64,000 bases of DNA. It comes from Triops longicaudatus. Lineage: Eukaryota; Arthropoda; Branchiopoda; Notostraca; Triopsidae. The position numbers were made by a program, and so were the translations under genes. Below, one piece after another: positions 12,191 through 22,682 of the stretch; the first letter of the stretch is position 1, and each line of letters opens with the position of its first letter. Where the stretch lies: the NCBI GenBank assembly GCA_022885665.1, contig JAGQDJ010000007.1:186001-250000 (forward strand), in the 5' to 3' direction. The notes below the pieces were generated by a model that was not told the origin of the DNA, made no database searches, and saw nothing but the letters and a program-made list of their open reading frames with translations.

Positions 12191-15120
12191 CGAATTATTC
12201 GAACCTCACCAGCATTTCACACACATCGCAACATGTAGTCCATTTTTGGCGCTAGGTAAAGATTCAAATACAATCCAATTTGTATGGGGCGCCAATAATG
12301 CACTAATTGCTGAAAGAAGACCTTCTTTTGAAAATTAATATATAATATGTTCTTTTAGGACTACGGTAATTCAAAACTCCTGCTTTTTTAACATTCGTCA
12401 CATTGCAAATGTGTGCACGCTTTACTTTAAACAATTTAAAATACCTATACATGACTGAGATACTAATTAGCTAATAATTTTATGAATTTTGGGTTTAAAA
12501 CACTCCTACTTCGCATGTGACTACAACGGTGAGAAAAAATACACAGAAAAATTACAAGTTGGCCTTACACAAGTCACGTCCACGTACATAGTAAAATATC
12601 GTCCATTGCTATCCGCAAAAGATAAAAATTAATTCATTGGTCTCCCCGGTGCTCTCCTGAGGACTCGAACGACTTTCAGTTTATTTACAGCCTACCAGAA
12701 AAATCGGGGATAGAAGTAGCTGTCGGTGTGTTGAGTTACAACTTTCAAGCTGCGGAATGAATTTTCTGTCAAAGAAAAAAAAGAGTCACAAACTGTTCCG
12801 AAGAGGAAGTTGGTTTAGCAATGACACATCGTTATGTGCCCAAACATGTTTCTCAGCCATAACCTGGGCTCACACTTGTGATTAAAAAAAATCCTTGGGA
12901 ATCTACGATAGTCGTATAGGTGCAGAAGTTATTACTCTAGAAATGTGAGTGAGGAATTTTTAATAACTAGCGTCATACAAGCAATTCTCTCCAAAAAACA
13001 GACCTTCAGGTGCAAATCATCGATAACAATTCTGCTTCTCATGACGAATCCATCTTTTCGGACAACAATTGATGTCTACGCTCGTGATCCTTCCTTAACG
13101 TCCTCTCCGTCCGTCAACATTTCTCCTATTCTCTTACGCACGTCCTAACTACAAGCAACTTGGCGTCGTCTATGAACAAAGACGATAGCCTTACCACACC
13201 ATGTGCAGCATTTCGTGCGTTTCAACCAGCTTATTGTCCCATTTTCACACCAACTTCGATATCACAGAGTTGTTCATCACTGCTGTCCACGACATGAGGC
13301 TACCAATGGTGTTGCGAAGCAGCTTAACTACGAAAACTCACTAGCAGCAATAGAATAATTGTGAATAATCAAAAAAGCCTTGCGAATCATTTTGGAACTT
13401 TTATTTGACTTAATCCGCCTTTATCTTCTTACTACTAATTTTACGACTTCGTAGAGGCAATTCGTAAGAACGATATTTCAGAATATTTAAATTACGTTTA
13501 ATTATACGTTAAGATGCCTACGAAACATCATCCCAAGAATTCACTCCAATCTCAAATTTGCAATGTAATTCGTTTGCATATCTCGAGTAAGTCATTCTGG
13601 TGTACGTTCTGAACCTTGATGCTCAAGAGTATTATACACTTTGACGCGGTTTACAATGTACATACCGTACTGTAAATGAAGGTATGCATGATAAACCAAG
13701 CAGGCTGTAAATGGTACTATTCTGAATATTTGCCGAAATCCTTCACAGCTGTTGACAGAAGGTACGACACATAAAATGAAGTAAACAATATAGATCCGGG
13801 TAAGATCGCCCTTATGTGAAAAATTCTGAGTTTCGCATTTCTTTAGCAACTTCTACTTTTACATCGTGCTCAAGGAATGGAGCACACTTCCTCCAGTAAA
13901 GGAATATTTTATTCATCTCGTGCAAGTAAGACAAGCTGCATACAAGTGACATTCACACTTACGCCACTATTCATTTCAGCAACCCCAGTTTAAGACAAGT
14001 TTGGTTATAAGTCAAGTTCACGACCAAAATGCCAACAGCTTATCATGCATTCTAGTACTCAGTAGTGAACTCGCTGGGAAATTTATGATAACTTAGTTCC
14101 CGTGACAAATTACCCGTGAAGTCGTCAAATCATGCGTAACACATGTCGGACATCTTATCAACATGAACCATGCCTACACTTGTCATACTGTGAACTACGT
14201 TCAGTTAAACGTATAACTCTATTCTAGTACACTTTATTACCCGTATGGATCAGCAGCATACCTCTCAATGCCGATATATATACACTACTTGCCTCTCTTA
14301 TCTGACAGAAGTTATGTCTCCTTGGAATAAAGGTTTGGCAATTGTCAATTCACTGCTTTACCGACTTCCTTTCTTATCCAATCACTTCAGCCTATCGGCA
14401 CCATCGATACAGTGAGGTATCAATCCGCAGTCCATTTTATGAGATAAGCACGACATTTTAAACATAGAATTCTACATTCGACATTATGGTCTACGCAGAG
14501 TATAATACAACGATAACTCGCTATGCCGGCGTTTACGTCCGCTAAACAACTTCCTGTGCTCTTTAACCGATTATACTGTTTTTTATCGACAAATCTCCAC
14601 ATTCTCAATTACAGGGTCACTTATGTTAAAACTAAGAGTTACTCGTTTAAACCGATACTAAGCAATTCGATAACCTCATTCTTCAATGAAAGTTATTTCT
14701 CACCTGAATTCTTGTCATGTCTTTCAAATGCTCTGCTCTTATGCTACAAACTCTCCAGTTCAACCATGCTCCTATCCGCTGACACTATTATTTTACAGAG
14801 GTATCACTCTAATCGTGCGCAAAATTTCTCGACATCTTATTCATGGTAGCTTTTCCTTATTTTTTTTTTCCTCGCAGTCGAGATAAATCCTTGCTACACG
14901 TGACATCTGTTTACTGCTTCTTTGCAATGTGCAAGGGATGTTGTTCATTGTCGAAATGTATGTTTTGGTTCTGTACTTCAAAAAGGTGTCCCACTGGTGA
15001 TTTATATAAATAAACGCTTGGCACGGGCTGAAAATAGAACTTAGCCACACTATTTCTCAACGGCGAAGTAACGGAGATTCGGCCAACAATTAAAAAAGTC
15101 AAATAAAGCGTCGAACTTAC

Positions 15121-15270
15121 TAAGCTCTGTGTTGTTTTTGGAGCGTTCGATCTGGTGGAACTTGTTCCTTCTAAGGCAACTTGTGAGCTGGTAGGTTTGG
15201 CGAAAGGGAAGGTGCTTCCAAAGTAGGCACTCCGGGAGAGAAGAAGGGTTCCACTCCGTAAAGGAGGCAT
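15121..15270 (-). CDS. Candidate first coding exon of an unknown minus-strand gene (partial)
   Basis: Not recognised. The minus strand reads 50 codons from an ATG at 15270 to a textbook donor (CTTA|gtaagttcg), ending in phase 0. The sequence starts MPPLRSGTLLLSRSAYFGST and becomes Ser/Thr-rich. The block is clearly richer in G+C than its surroundings, and a G+C-rich stretch continues upstream to about 15500, as expected for a promoter and first exon. The frame is also open upstream of the ATG, so this could be an internal exon starting at a cag near 15310. The phase fits the exon at 4825, which would imply an intron of about 10 kb. That link is inference. Confidence 0.3.
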
Positions 15271-18070
15271 AATGCTGGGGAGGCCGGCACGCGAACAATC
15301 GGAATACCGCACTGCACTGAAGAATTGGGCTTAAGGTTCAATGCTGGTTGTAGCCTTCAAAATTTCGGCGTTCGTTCCACCCGGAACTTGCGTATGCTAC
15401 GGCGCAGCAACTCGCGCTTCAGCGGCTTGTTACGGGCTTTACCGAGCTACTCACGGTCACGAACTCCGCCCATGTAGTAGATACGTACAGATCTGGGATG
15501 CAGACAAGCCTCTTGATTTAACTTTCAATTAATTACTTGTTGGGCACAATAATTAACAAGCACCTTAAGGCTAAATGCACTATAAATATACGAAGTAACT
15601 TGTCGAGGGTAATAAAAAAAATCTAAGACTCAAAGACGATAGTACTTTCAGTTTCATTTCCACATATTTACACTCCTGGCTCGACTGAACACAACTTTCT
15701 ACAGACCGCCCAAGGACGAGTGTGACATTACTGACATCTATGGAGTAAGGACAAAACAAATGTAGTCTTCGCGCGAATTTCAATATGCTTTTAACAGCGA
15801 CCAGTACAAAAAAGAAACAAGCGTGAGAAGAAAAAATTTACTTCGTGAAACAATTTAATCCAAATTTGTGTGACTATTATACAATTATTGAAGCTTTAAT
15901 TCAACGGAACTGTATGCTTAGCGTTTTCTTTACGTAAAATTGAAAAAAAGTTAAAAAATATGTTAAACGGTCGTCGTACTTAGGGTAGGTAGATAAAAGG
16001 TAAGATTCTAATAGAATAGCTTATCGTTCTGCAATAAGTATGCTGTACAGAGCAAAACATTAAGCTACATGACCAGCCTAATATTTCCAATTGCCTAAAA
16101 AGCACAGGAGTTAAGAAACTGGTAAATCTGCTGAAGATGGCAGTACTGTTTAGCGAAAATGTGACTATGGAGGTCTAGAGAAACAAACATAATTAAAATT
16201 ACATAATCCACTATCGCTAAACATAGCTTTATGCTCCGAAAATTGTAATAATAAATTAGACCATTTAACTTGTTCTTTCTTATAAGATAACAAGCTAATT
16301 TAATTTTCATTAATATTTCATACTACAGTTACACTTATTCAGGAAGTGACTGGCCATTGTGGTATTGTCGCAAATGCCGATGGGTAGGTGCTTACTTAAT
16401 TTGTCATTACTGCGAATAAGCTTAGCGCTTGCAAGCCAGTCCGCCCCTGCAATTATTAATGGAAATTTTGAGGCACAAACCCAGTCAATATTAGAATTAT
16501 TCCCACCCCATTCTTTTCCCATATTAGCCCTTATTATGGATCACACCCGGTGTTAGAATGACACCGATTGGAAAGCTTAAAGCTACTGAGCAGTACTTTC
16601 CATAAAAAACGGCCCCAACAAAGTGTCCTATGCTAACGGCACGGCATTTCGTAAAAATGTGACGCAGCGGGACAATAACGTTCTACTGAGCCTAAAGTGG
16701 GACACACTCGCACAACTGCCGTGACAGCTGTCGTTGGCGTCGTTTTGTTGGAAAGTAGCGTACGTTGTAGAAGAATTTTTTCTATAAAAAGTTTGAAAAG
16801 ATTACGCAACTAAAGTCAATAAATTCACAATCACTACACAAATAACAGACCTTTACTGCTTACAAATTGACGAAAGCGTTGATTATCGTGCAAATTGCAA
16901 TGACGCTATCCGCATTTTGTCCTTGTACAGCACTTCCTGTAATATGACGGTTTTAGCCGGAAGCTCGTGTGTTGGAATCCCGTTTACATAGCTTTAAAGG
17001 TGTACAAATGAAGTGTAAAACGATTGTTAAACCGGCTTTGCAAAATGAACGTCGGTACCTTTAATCACAAGTGACTTTTTTCCCGCTCCGATTCACCATT
17101 CAACTTACCAGCGTGAAGAGGTCCGGGAAAAGTCGGCGAACAAAATAACGGTCGTCGTGAATCCTCGCAAAGGTTGTTCATGATGCACAAGGCATAAGAC
17201 GAGGTCACCTTAGACAGATTTAATTATTAACTGCCAAGCGATTGCCTTTAATACTTTTCGTAAATGTTAACTGAGAAGAATTCCGATTTTCGAAAGACAG
17301 CTGACAAAGCCTTCCGTCCGTCAATGGACGTCGGGAGCGCTTCCGTAACAAGAAAATGACAGTCAGTAACATGTAATAGAACATTCGAGTTTTTTTAAAA
17401 CTTAACTCAGATTATATGTTTTTTTATTAAACAGGTGTACTTGAATTAAAAAAATCATCTATAAATTTATTTATTTTTTCGTTCACGCTTAATCCGGGAC
17501 TCGAACCTCTAAAAAAAGAACAACAACCCATATCAATTACCAATCCCATAGACTACCGTGCCGTACCGTACCGTATTCACTGTGTCCATATTTTAGACAT
17601 TTCTGATCAAATTTAATCTCGTGAAACACAAGGTTTGACCTTACAATAAGCTACTTGTAAAATATTCTGTAGCAAACAATTATGAGTTTCGCTGTAGACC
17701 ATTGCCTTGCGATTCGTATAGGACCTTTTGCTTGAATCTTCTGACAAAATTGCTAAGTTTGTGGATAAAGTGGGATTTTCCATTCCTAGGTAAATCAAAC
17801 TATATCCACCAATTTTGCGCTGCACATTACATGGAAACCGTAGATTTAGGAGAACTGTAGATGTAATATAGTCGTAATATTTAATTGTTGTCTATTGTAT
17901 TTCTATAAAAATTTGCGCATAAATAGCAACTGTACGCCATCTGCTAGTAGAAGACGCCAACAAAATTTTATGAGAGGAAGCTTTTGCGTGAATTTGAAGT
18001 AAACAAGCATACCCACGTGTTTCTAACAAATTGTCACGATTTATAACGAAGTCGTCAACCGTAATTCACA
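15271..18070. other. Gene-poor region upstream of TFAM
   Basis: Apart from the G+C-rich stretch up to about 15530 and the tRNA-like relic near 17500, I see nothing I can assign. The plus-strand frame 15341-15532 (63 codons) lies in the G+C-rich stretch, lacks any recognised motif and is not called. Confidence 0.4.
17461..17575 (-). other. tRNA-like relic (pseudo-tRNA or SINE head) with A-rich tail
   Basis: On the minus strand, GGTTCGAGTCCC (17507-17496) matches the B box/T loop of tRNA genes. A degenerate A box, TAGTCTATGGGATTGG, lies upstream at 17555-17540. The T stem pairs poorly and the flanking bases do not form an acceptor stem, so this is not a working tRNA. An A-rich run follows downstream on the same strand, as in tRNA-derived retroposons. 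Confidence 0.3.
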
Positions 18071-19390
18071 ATGCTTTCTTTCCGGAAGCTTCTCTTGCCC
18101 GTTTTGCAAGTGCAGTCACCGTTAAAGTATTATAATTCTGTTATATATTTAACGATTAGTTGCCAAGCTCGTGTCGCATTATGAGTCTATTTCTGCAGGT
18201 CAACATTGAATTCTAGCAGTTGGTTGTCCCTGATTCTTACCAATGGCTCTGGATCTGCTTGCTATGCCACCAGTACAAGCAGGACTAAAGTTAGTCAGAT
18301 GCTCAATCTCCCTGAGCCGCCTAAGAAACCCTTAGCACCGTTTATCAAGTACCATTTAACCATTCGTCCTCAGATTCTCAAAGATAATCCCAAGTTGAAA
18401 GCCACAGGTACGTTAGTATGTTTTTTATTTACCTTTGCAGTCATTAAGGCTATATGTTGTTGTAATGCACGCTGTATTTCACACCGTAGATATTACTAAA
18501 CTGGCTGGCAAAAAGTGGTCTGAAATCAGTGAATCAGAGAAAGCGAAAATGGCTGAGGAATACGCGAAAGAAGTTGGAGCGTGGTCGGACGCTTATCGAC
18601 GGTACGAGGACACTTTGACCACCGAGCAAAAGGCGATGATCAAGAACCAAACCAACGAGCTCCGTTTCAAGCGCGCTGAACGCAAAAAGCGTGCTGTGAG
18701 GACTCAACTAGTCAAAGAGTTTTGTCAATCTAAATTTGTTCTACTTTAGGATAAAAAATTGCACGGGAAACCCAAACAGCCTGCCAACCCTTTCTCTCTT
18801 TATGTTGAAGCCAAGCGGAAGACTTTAAAAGACGTCAAGGGTGGAAAAGTAATATATTCCAAATTACAGTCCTAAATCGCCCTCTTTTTACGCGATGGGT
18901 GTACCGTGTAACTCAGAATCTGGACAGATATGTGGATAACTATAAGCCGAGGGGAGTCGAAGCTATTCATGTATACAGCGTAAAAAGAGGGCGTTTTGTA
19001 TATCCAGTGGAAAAGTGTCTGAAAAATGTAGTGGAAAATGTGTGTCTTAGAATTACGTGATAGAAGCTGCAGCAGAATGGAGAAGCATGCCAGTGGAAGA
19101 AAAGCAAAAGTACGAAGAGCAAGCACGAGCCATGAGAGAACGCTATGCCAAGGAATTGGTTGCATGGGAAGCCAAAATGATACGCGAAGGTCACCCTGAG
19201 CTCGTTCGTCTTTCTTCTCGCGGAGAAATCAATACGCCAAAGCGCAATACCACCCCCAAGAAGGATTACGATACAGAAAAGTAGGTTTTTGCGGATATTT
19301 TATAACAGTATCTAATATTTCTGGATTCTTATGGATTTTAGGACCAAGAAAGGCAGGCCCAAGAAGATGGAAAGCGGCGATAAAGAATAG
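18071..19390 (+). CDS. TFAM: Mitochondrial transcription factor A, two HMG boxes
   Basis: Packages and bends mitochondrial DNA and helps initiate mitochondrial transcription. Six exons (18071-18126, 18199-18407, 18490-18695, 18750-18848, 19051-19280, 19342-19390) join in phase to 282 residues; vertebrate TFAM is about 245. The N-terminus (MLSFRKLLLPVLQ...) is basic and hydrophobic without acids, a good mitochondrial presequence. HMG box A begins PEPPKKPLAPFIKYH and contains KKWSEISESEKAKM. A basic linker follows, then HMG box B (GKPKQPANPFSLYVEAKR ... AAAEWRSMPVEEKQKYEEQA). The C-terminal tail contains KKGRPKK, an AT-hook-like motif. The donor of exon 3 is taken as GCT|gtgagg; a later in-frame gt would leave an intron of only 44 nt. 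AATAAA follows at 19427. The frame stays open after the TAG (see findings). Confidence 0.93.
18878..18993. repeat. Perfect 16-bp inverted repeat in TFAM intron 4
   Basis: CGCCCTCTTTTTACGC at 18878-18893 has its exact reverse complement at 18978-18993, separated by 84 nt. It lies in the 202-nt fourth intron of TFAM, which is longer than its neighbours. It could be a remnant of a small foldback element or an RNA hairpin. Confidence 0.75.
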
Positions 19391-19639
19391 GGCCACGCTG
19401 CCTGTAGTCACAAGCCATACGGGAAAAATAAACCCAAGGAAGAGCAGCAGAAATGTGCCGATATATTTCTAAAGGATTCTCAGCTTCCTTTACTTGAAGT
19501 CAATAAGGGCGGAAAAGAGGAGAAAAGTAAGTTTCCTAGCGTGAGCAAGTGGGAAAGCATGGCTTGTGCACTAATGTGGCCTTGGAAGATGCAATTTAAT
19601 ACGTGGATGCATTTTTTGTGGAACAATATTGAAGAATGA
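19391..19639 (+). other. Open frame continuing in phase after the TFAM stop
   Basis: Directly after the TAG at 19388-19390 the same frame is open for 82 codons, to a TGA at 19637. It has a hydrophilic, coding-like start (KPYGKNKPKEEQQKCADIF) and a Trp/Met-rich end. It is either translated by stop-codon readthrough, a former coding extension, or chance. It contains the AATAAA at 19427, which argues that at least some transcripts end inside it. Confidence 0.35.
19427..19432 (+). terminator. Polyadenylation signal AATAAA after TFAM
   Basis: Canonical AATAAA 37 nt downstream of the TFAM stop codon. Confidence 0.45.
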
Positions 19640-20039
19640 CAATGAAAACTCCACAGAAGGACAGATGGAAAGTATTCTCTGAGCAAAAATGGTTTTATTT
19701 GTTTTGTGTTTCGTTTTCTTCCACTATACAAAGGAGTTAACTCATGTTTTGAGCTGTTGGAGGCTATCTTTGTCAAATCGTGGCCTGACATTCTCGGTGA
19801 CCTTGAACACAAGAATTCTGATTTGGAGCCATTTAGTCTAGTTCATATTTTCGTTGATTCTTGGTTGGATTGGGAAGAATTTCTTGGAAAACCGCTGAAA
19901 CAATCTTCCTAGGTTTACGTTGGCGAGTGGCTACGGGCCAGCAATCTTCTACCATAGTATTTTGTCCCCTATTTTTTTTTTGTGTATGAACGCCGAAAGA
20001 TATTTGTACGCAGTGGCGAAATTTCTTTGTATACTTCGA
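19640..20039. other. Convergent intergenic region between TFAM and CAMLG
   Basis: About 400 bp between the two genes. It should hold the 3' ends of both transcripts. I see no further gene. Confidence 0.5.
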
Positions 20040-21793
20040 TTATTGAAATACAGTAGTCAAAGCGTACAAAGTCACAAATGTAAAGAGATAGAAAGCCAAA
20101 TCCACCCCACTGCGTTCGGCAAAACTGAACGTCTTTTTCAGCTGAGATGTTGCAGATTGGGGTAGGCCACTCATCATCAGCGCTGCGAACAAAAGACTTC
20201 CTTTCGGTTCTGTAAAAGGCATACGCCACTGCAGGTACATCTCAACGAGAATAAATGGCACCCAAGCTGACTGAAAGGGGAAAATATGAGAATTTTATTC
20301 TTTGTACGAGGGCCTATCCAAAAGTTCCGAGAAATGAATTGCCCTGCTTTAAAGAATCGAGACATTTATTTTACACATATCTTTCAGTATCATTCACGTA
20401 TAATTGTCAACTTCCATTGTCAAGGAAAGCCGCGTTCGCTTATATTTTGAGTTTTTGTAGGGGTACTTCGAGATGTTCCGCGATGGGGGACGACGCTGAC
20501 TTGCAAGGGCGACTAGTTTTTGAGAATTTTATTACTGGGGAAAAGCTTACCTAATAATACGAAAAACTATAGTAGAAGATTTATCTGATATAGCTATGGT
20601 TAAGCACAAAGTTACTAGTGATACATGTATTTTTTTACAAAAAGGGTCAACTTTCCGTCAAATATTCAAAAGTTAAGATTTCCGTGAACTGCTATACAAA
20701 TATCACTAGTTTAGGCTTGTGAATTAAAAAGCAATTTAAATTATCGAAACAAGTAGCTTACAGATTCTACACCTTTCTGATTTTTACGCTTGCTAGGTAA
20801 TCATAGGAATTTTTTTGCGAACAGCTTGACGTGGGTCTCATGCGCCATCGGGCGCCAGGTCATCCTTCGCTCGTTTTAGGTCTCCCCTTATCCTTTAAAA
20901 CCAGAACTAACTCTACTTTAACCCGTTTATTTTCGAGAGTTAACATAAAGCAAGTTGTATACTTTGCTAAACTGAAAGAAACTAAGCTAATTGGGAAAAG
21001 AATTTTTCCAATAGTTTGGATTGCACCTCACCGCCGAACATGCAGAGGAGGATAAGGAAATTTGATTCCACCACTCTCTCTTCTAATTGGAATTTAATGG
21101 TAGTTTGTACAATTGTTCAGTAGATATTAAAGGTGAAATAGAAGTCAATCATGATTTTCAGTGCAAGTGGATTACTCGTGAAAAATAATTTCTCGGAACT
21201 TTTGAATAGGCCCTCATCCACTACGGAACTTACATTCAAAATACATGGAGCAAAATCGCTCATAAGCACCACAAAAGCAACGATAGCTGTTATAACTAGG
21301 GCGAGTCGATGGTAAAGAACGCTAATAGATTTGGTCTCATCGGTAGGCTCAACTACTGGCTTTCGCGTCGTGGTATGCGAGGGAAAATCGCGGTATAAGT
21401 TATTTAAACGGTTAGCATCGTCAAACTCGTCAAAATTCATAAAGCGGTCGATTTGAGCACGATCAGCAGCTCCAGTTTCGTTATGCAACGGGTTCACGGT
21501 TCTCTGCCGTATTTCGGTGCGAGTAATTGTACTATCCGATGTACCGGAAGTCGCCGGTAAATGAGTGCTGAATGAATCAGTTTCGACGTTTGGCTTTTCC
21601 CATACTGAAGAGTTTTCTGTGATTTTAATGAAAAATAGTTTCGGAAATATAAGGTGATCAGACTACTAGGTTAAGAAAATAATATACTTTCAAGCTTTGA
21701 CGAGTTGCTCTGGCCTGTTATAAGCTGCATTCGTTTTTCGGCATTTGCTAGAATTTTTTGCCTTCTTGCTTCACGGATCTGTTCAGCATTCAT
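20040..21793 (-). CDS. CAMLG: Guided-entry receptor subunit, CAML/GET2-like
   Basis: CAML (GET2 in yeast) is the ER-membrane partner of WRB/GET1. Together they receive tail-anchored proteins from the GET3/TRC40 ATPase. Three exons on the minus strand (21793-21688, 21616-21234, 20270-20040) join in phase to 239 residues; human CAML is 296. The N-terminus, REARRQKILANAEKRMQLIT, is the positively charged helix used by this family to bind GET3 and is the strongest match. An acidic, polar cytosolic linker follows. Membrane segments are around LALVITAIVAFVVLMSDFAP, then SAWVPFILVEMYL, and a C-terminal block containing GSLLFAALMMSGLP and VDLAFYLFTFVTLYAL, matching the family's LLxSGxP and final hydrophobic helix. 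The last intron (963 nt) is almost wholly an inserted transposon. The gene diverges from the zinc-finger gene and converges on TFAM. Confidence 0.88.
20307..21216. mobile_element. About 910-bp Tc1/mariner-like non-autonomous element in CAMLG intron 2
   Basis: The left end CGAGGGCCTATCCAAAAGTT (20307 onward) and the reverse complement of the right end (TGAGGGCCTATTCAAAAGTT, ending at 21216) match for about 28 bp, through TCCGAGAAAT. A TA precedes the left end; the right flank has lost a clear TA. No transposase-like frame is present inside. The element fills all but about 53 nt of the intron, close to the normal short intron length here. Confidence 0.75.
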
Positions 21794-22682
21794 TTTAGAC
21801 ACTTATCGTCTGAACCAAAACAATGTAAAGTCCGTAGTTATGTAAAACGGTTAAACAATTCGATTGTTTGTTTACACATTTTCTGAACCATCCATCGTGC
21901 AACATTAAATTTTCACAAGCGCCGCCCTTCCTTTCTGGCGTACGGGAGCAGCAACCCGCAAACCAAACTTAATCCGCAGTCTCGAAAGTCGGAACGGAAC
22001 CAGAAAGGCTGAACGACATTGGTAGCGAAAATCGTAGATTATTAAAGTCTCTTATGTAAATGTCTCATTTAACTAATCAATTCTAAGCCTCGTTCAAGAA
22101 ATTATATGAAGCTAAACCTCCGATAAGAGTGGCAAAAAAGAGCTAAACTTTTAAAGAGGTGTAAAGAGTCACGCTAATTGTGCGTTCTGATGAATCAGCC
22201 TTTCCAATATTCAAACCTTATCAGAGAAATTCTCTTAAGAAGAGTTTGTCACAATATGACAAGGAATTAGAAATATAAAATCAAAAAGTGTCTAATTCGT
22301 TTTGCGCAATGTGGCCAATTAATGAAAAAGTACTGCGAAAGTTTTCAGCTTCCGTGGCTGAAGCCAAAATCTTTAACGAAATTGTCTTACTAGAGGACAT
22401 CCATTGTTATCAATAAGAAATAAAAAAAAATTTTCGGAGGGTAAAATTATGATACTTTCACAATTTATTTCTAACGTGCTGGCATACAACTGATATAGTC
22501 ACATCTTGTTCGGATGTGTTCCGTAGCGCGCGCGAAGGAGCCGAAGAACATGACAGTAGGTGGCGCGCCATTCAAATCGATCGATGGAGGAAATAAGCTT
22601 CTGCCAAAAATTGTTTCACTTCTCTCTCAGATTAGACTTGACTGTGGAGTAGTCTCACCGCATATTTCGTTATTTGTATGAG
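21794..22682. other. Divergent promoter region of CAMLG and the zinc-finger gene
   Basis: About 890 bp separate two genes transcribed away from each other, so this stretch should hold both promoters. A G+C-rich patch at about 22520-22590 (gtagcgcgcgcg, ggcgcgcc, atcgatcgat) lies roughly 100-160 nt before the zinc-finger start. No TATA box is obvious. Confidence 0.4.

Larger units (their letters stand above)
8422..15120. other. Gene-poor region
   Basis: No gene can be supported. It contains a long poly-A tract and a 45-bp tandem repeat, listed separately. One minus-strand peptide near 13157-13192 resembles a reverse-transcriptase DD motif but has no supporting context. The remaining open frames are short and lack coding character. 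Confidence 0.4.

Noticed and set aside
13157..13192. Minus-strand SLFIDDAKLL resembling the reverse-transcriptase DD motif
   Set aside because: Stops lie close on both sides and no other polymerase motif is readable; one short match is not enough.
15341..15532. 63-codon plus-strand frame in a G+C-rich stretch
   Set aside because: Composition follows the local G+C-rich island next to a candidate minus-strand first exon; no motif and no splice signals support it.
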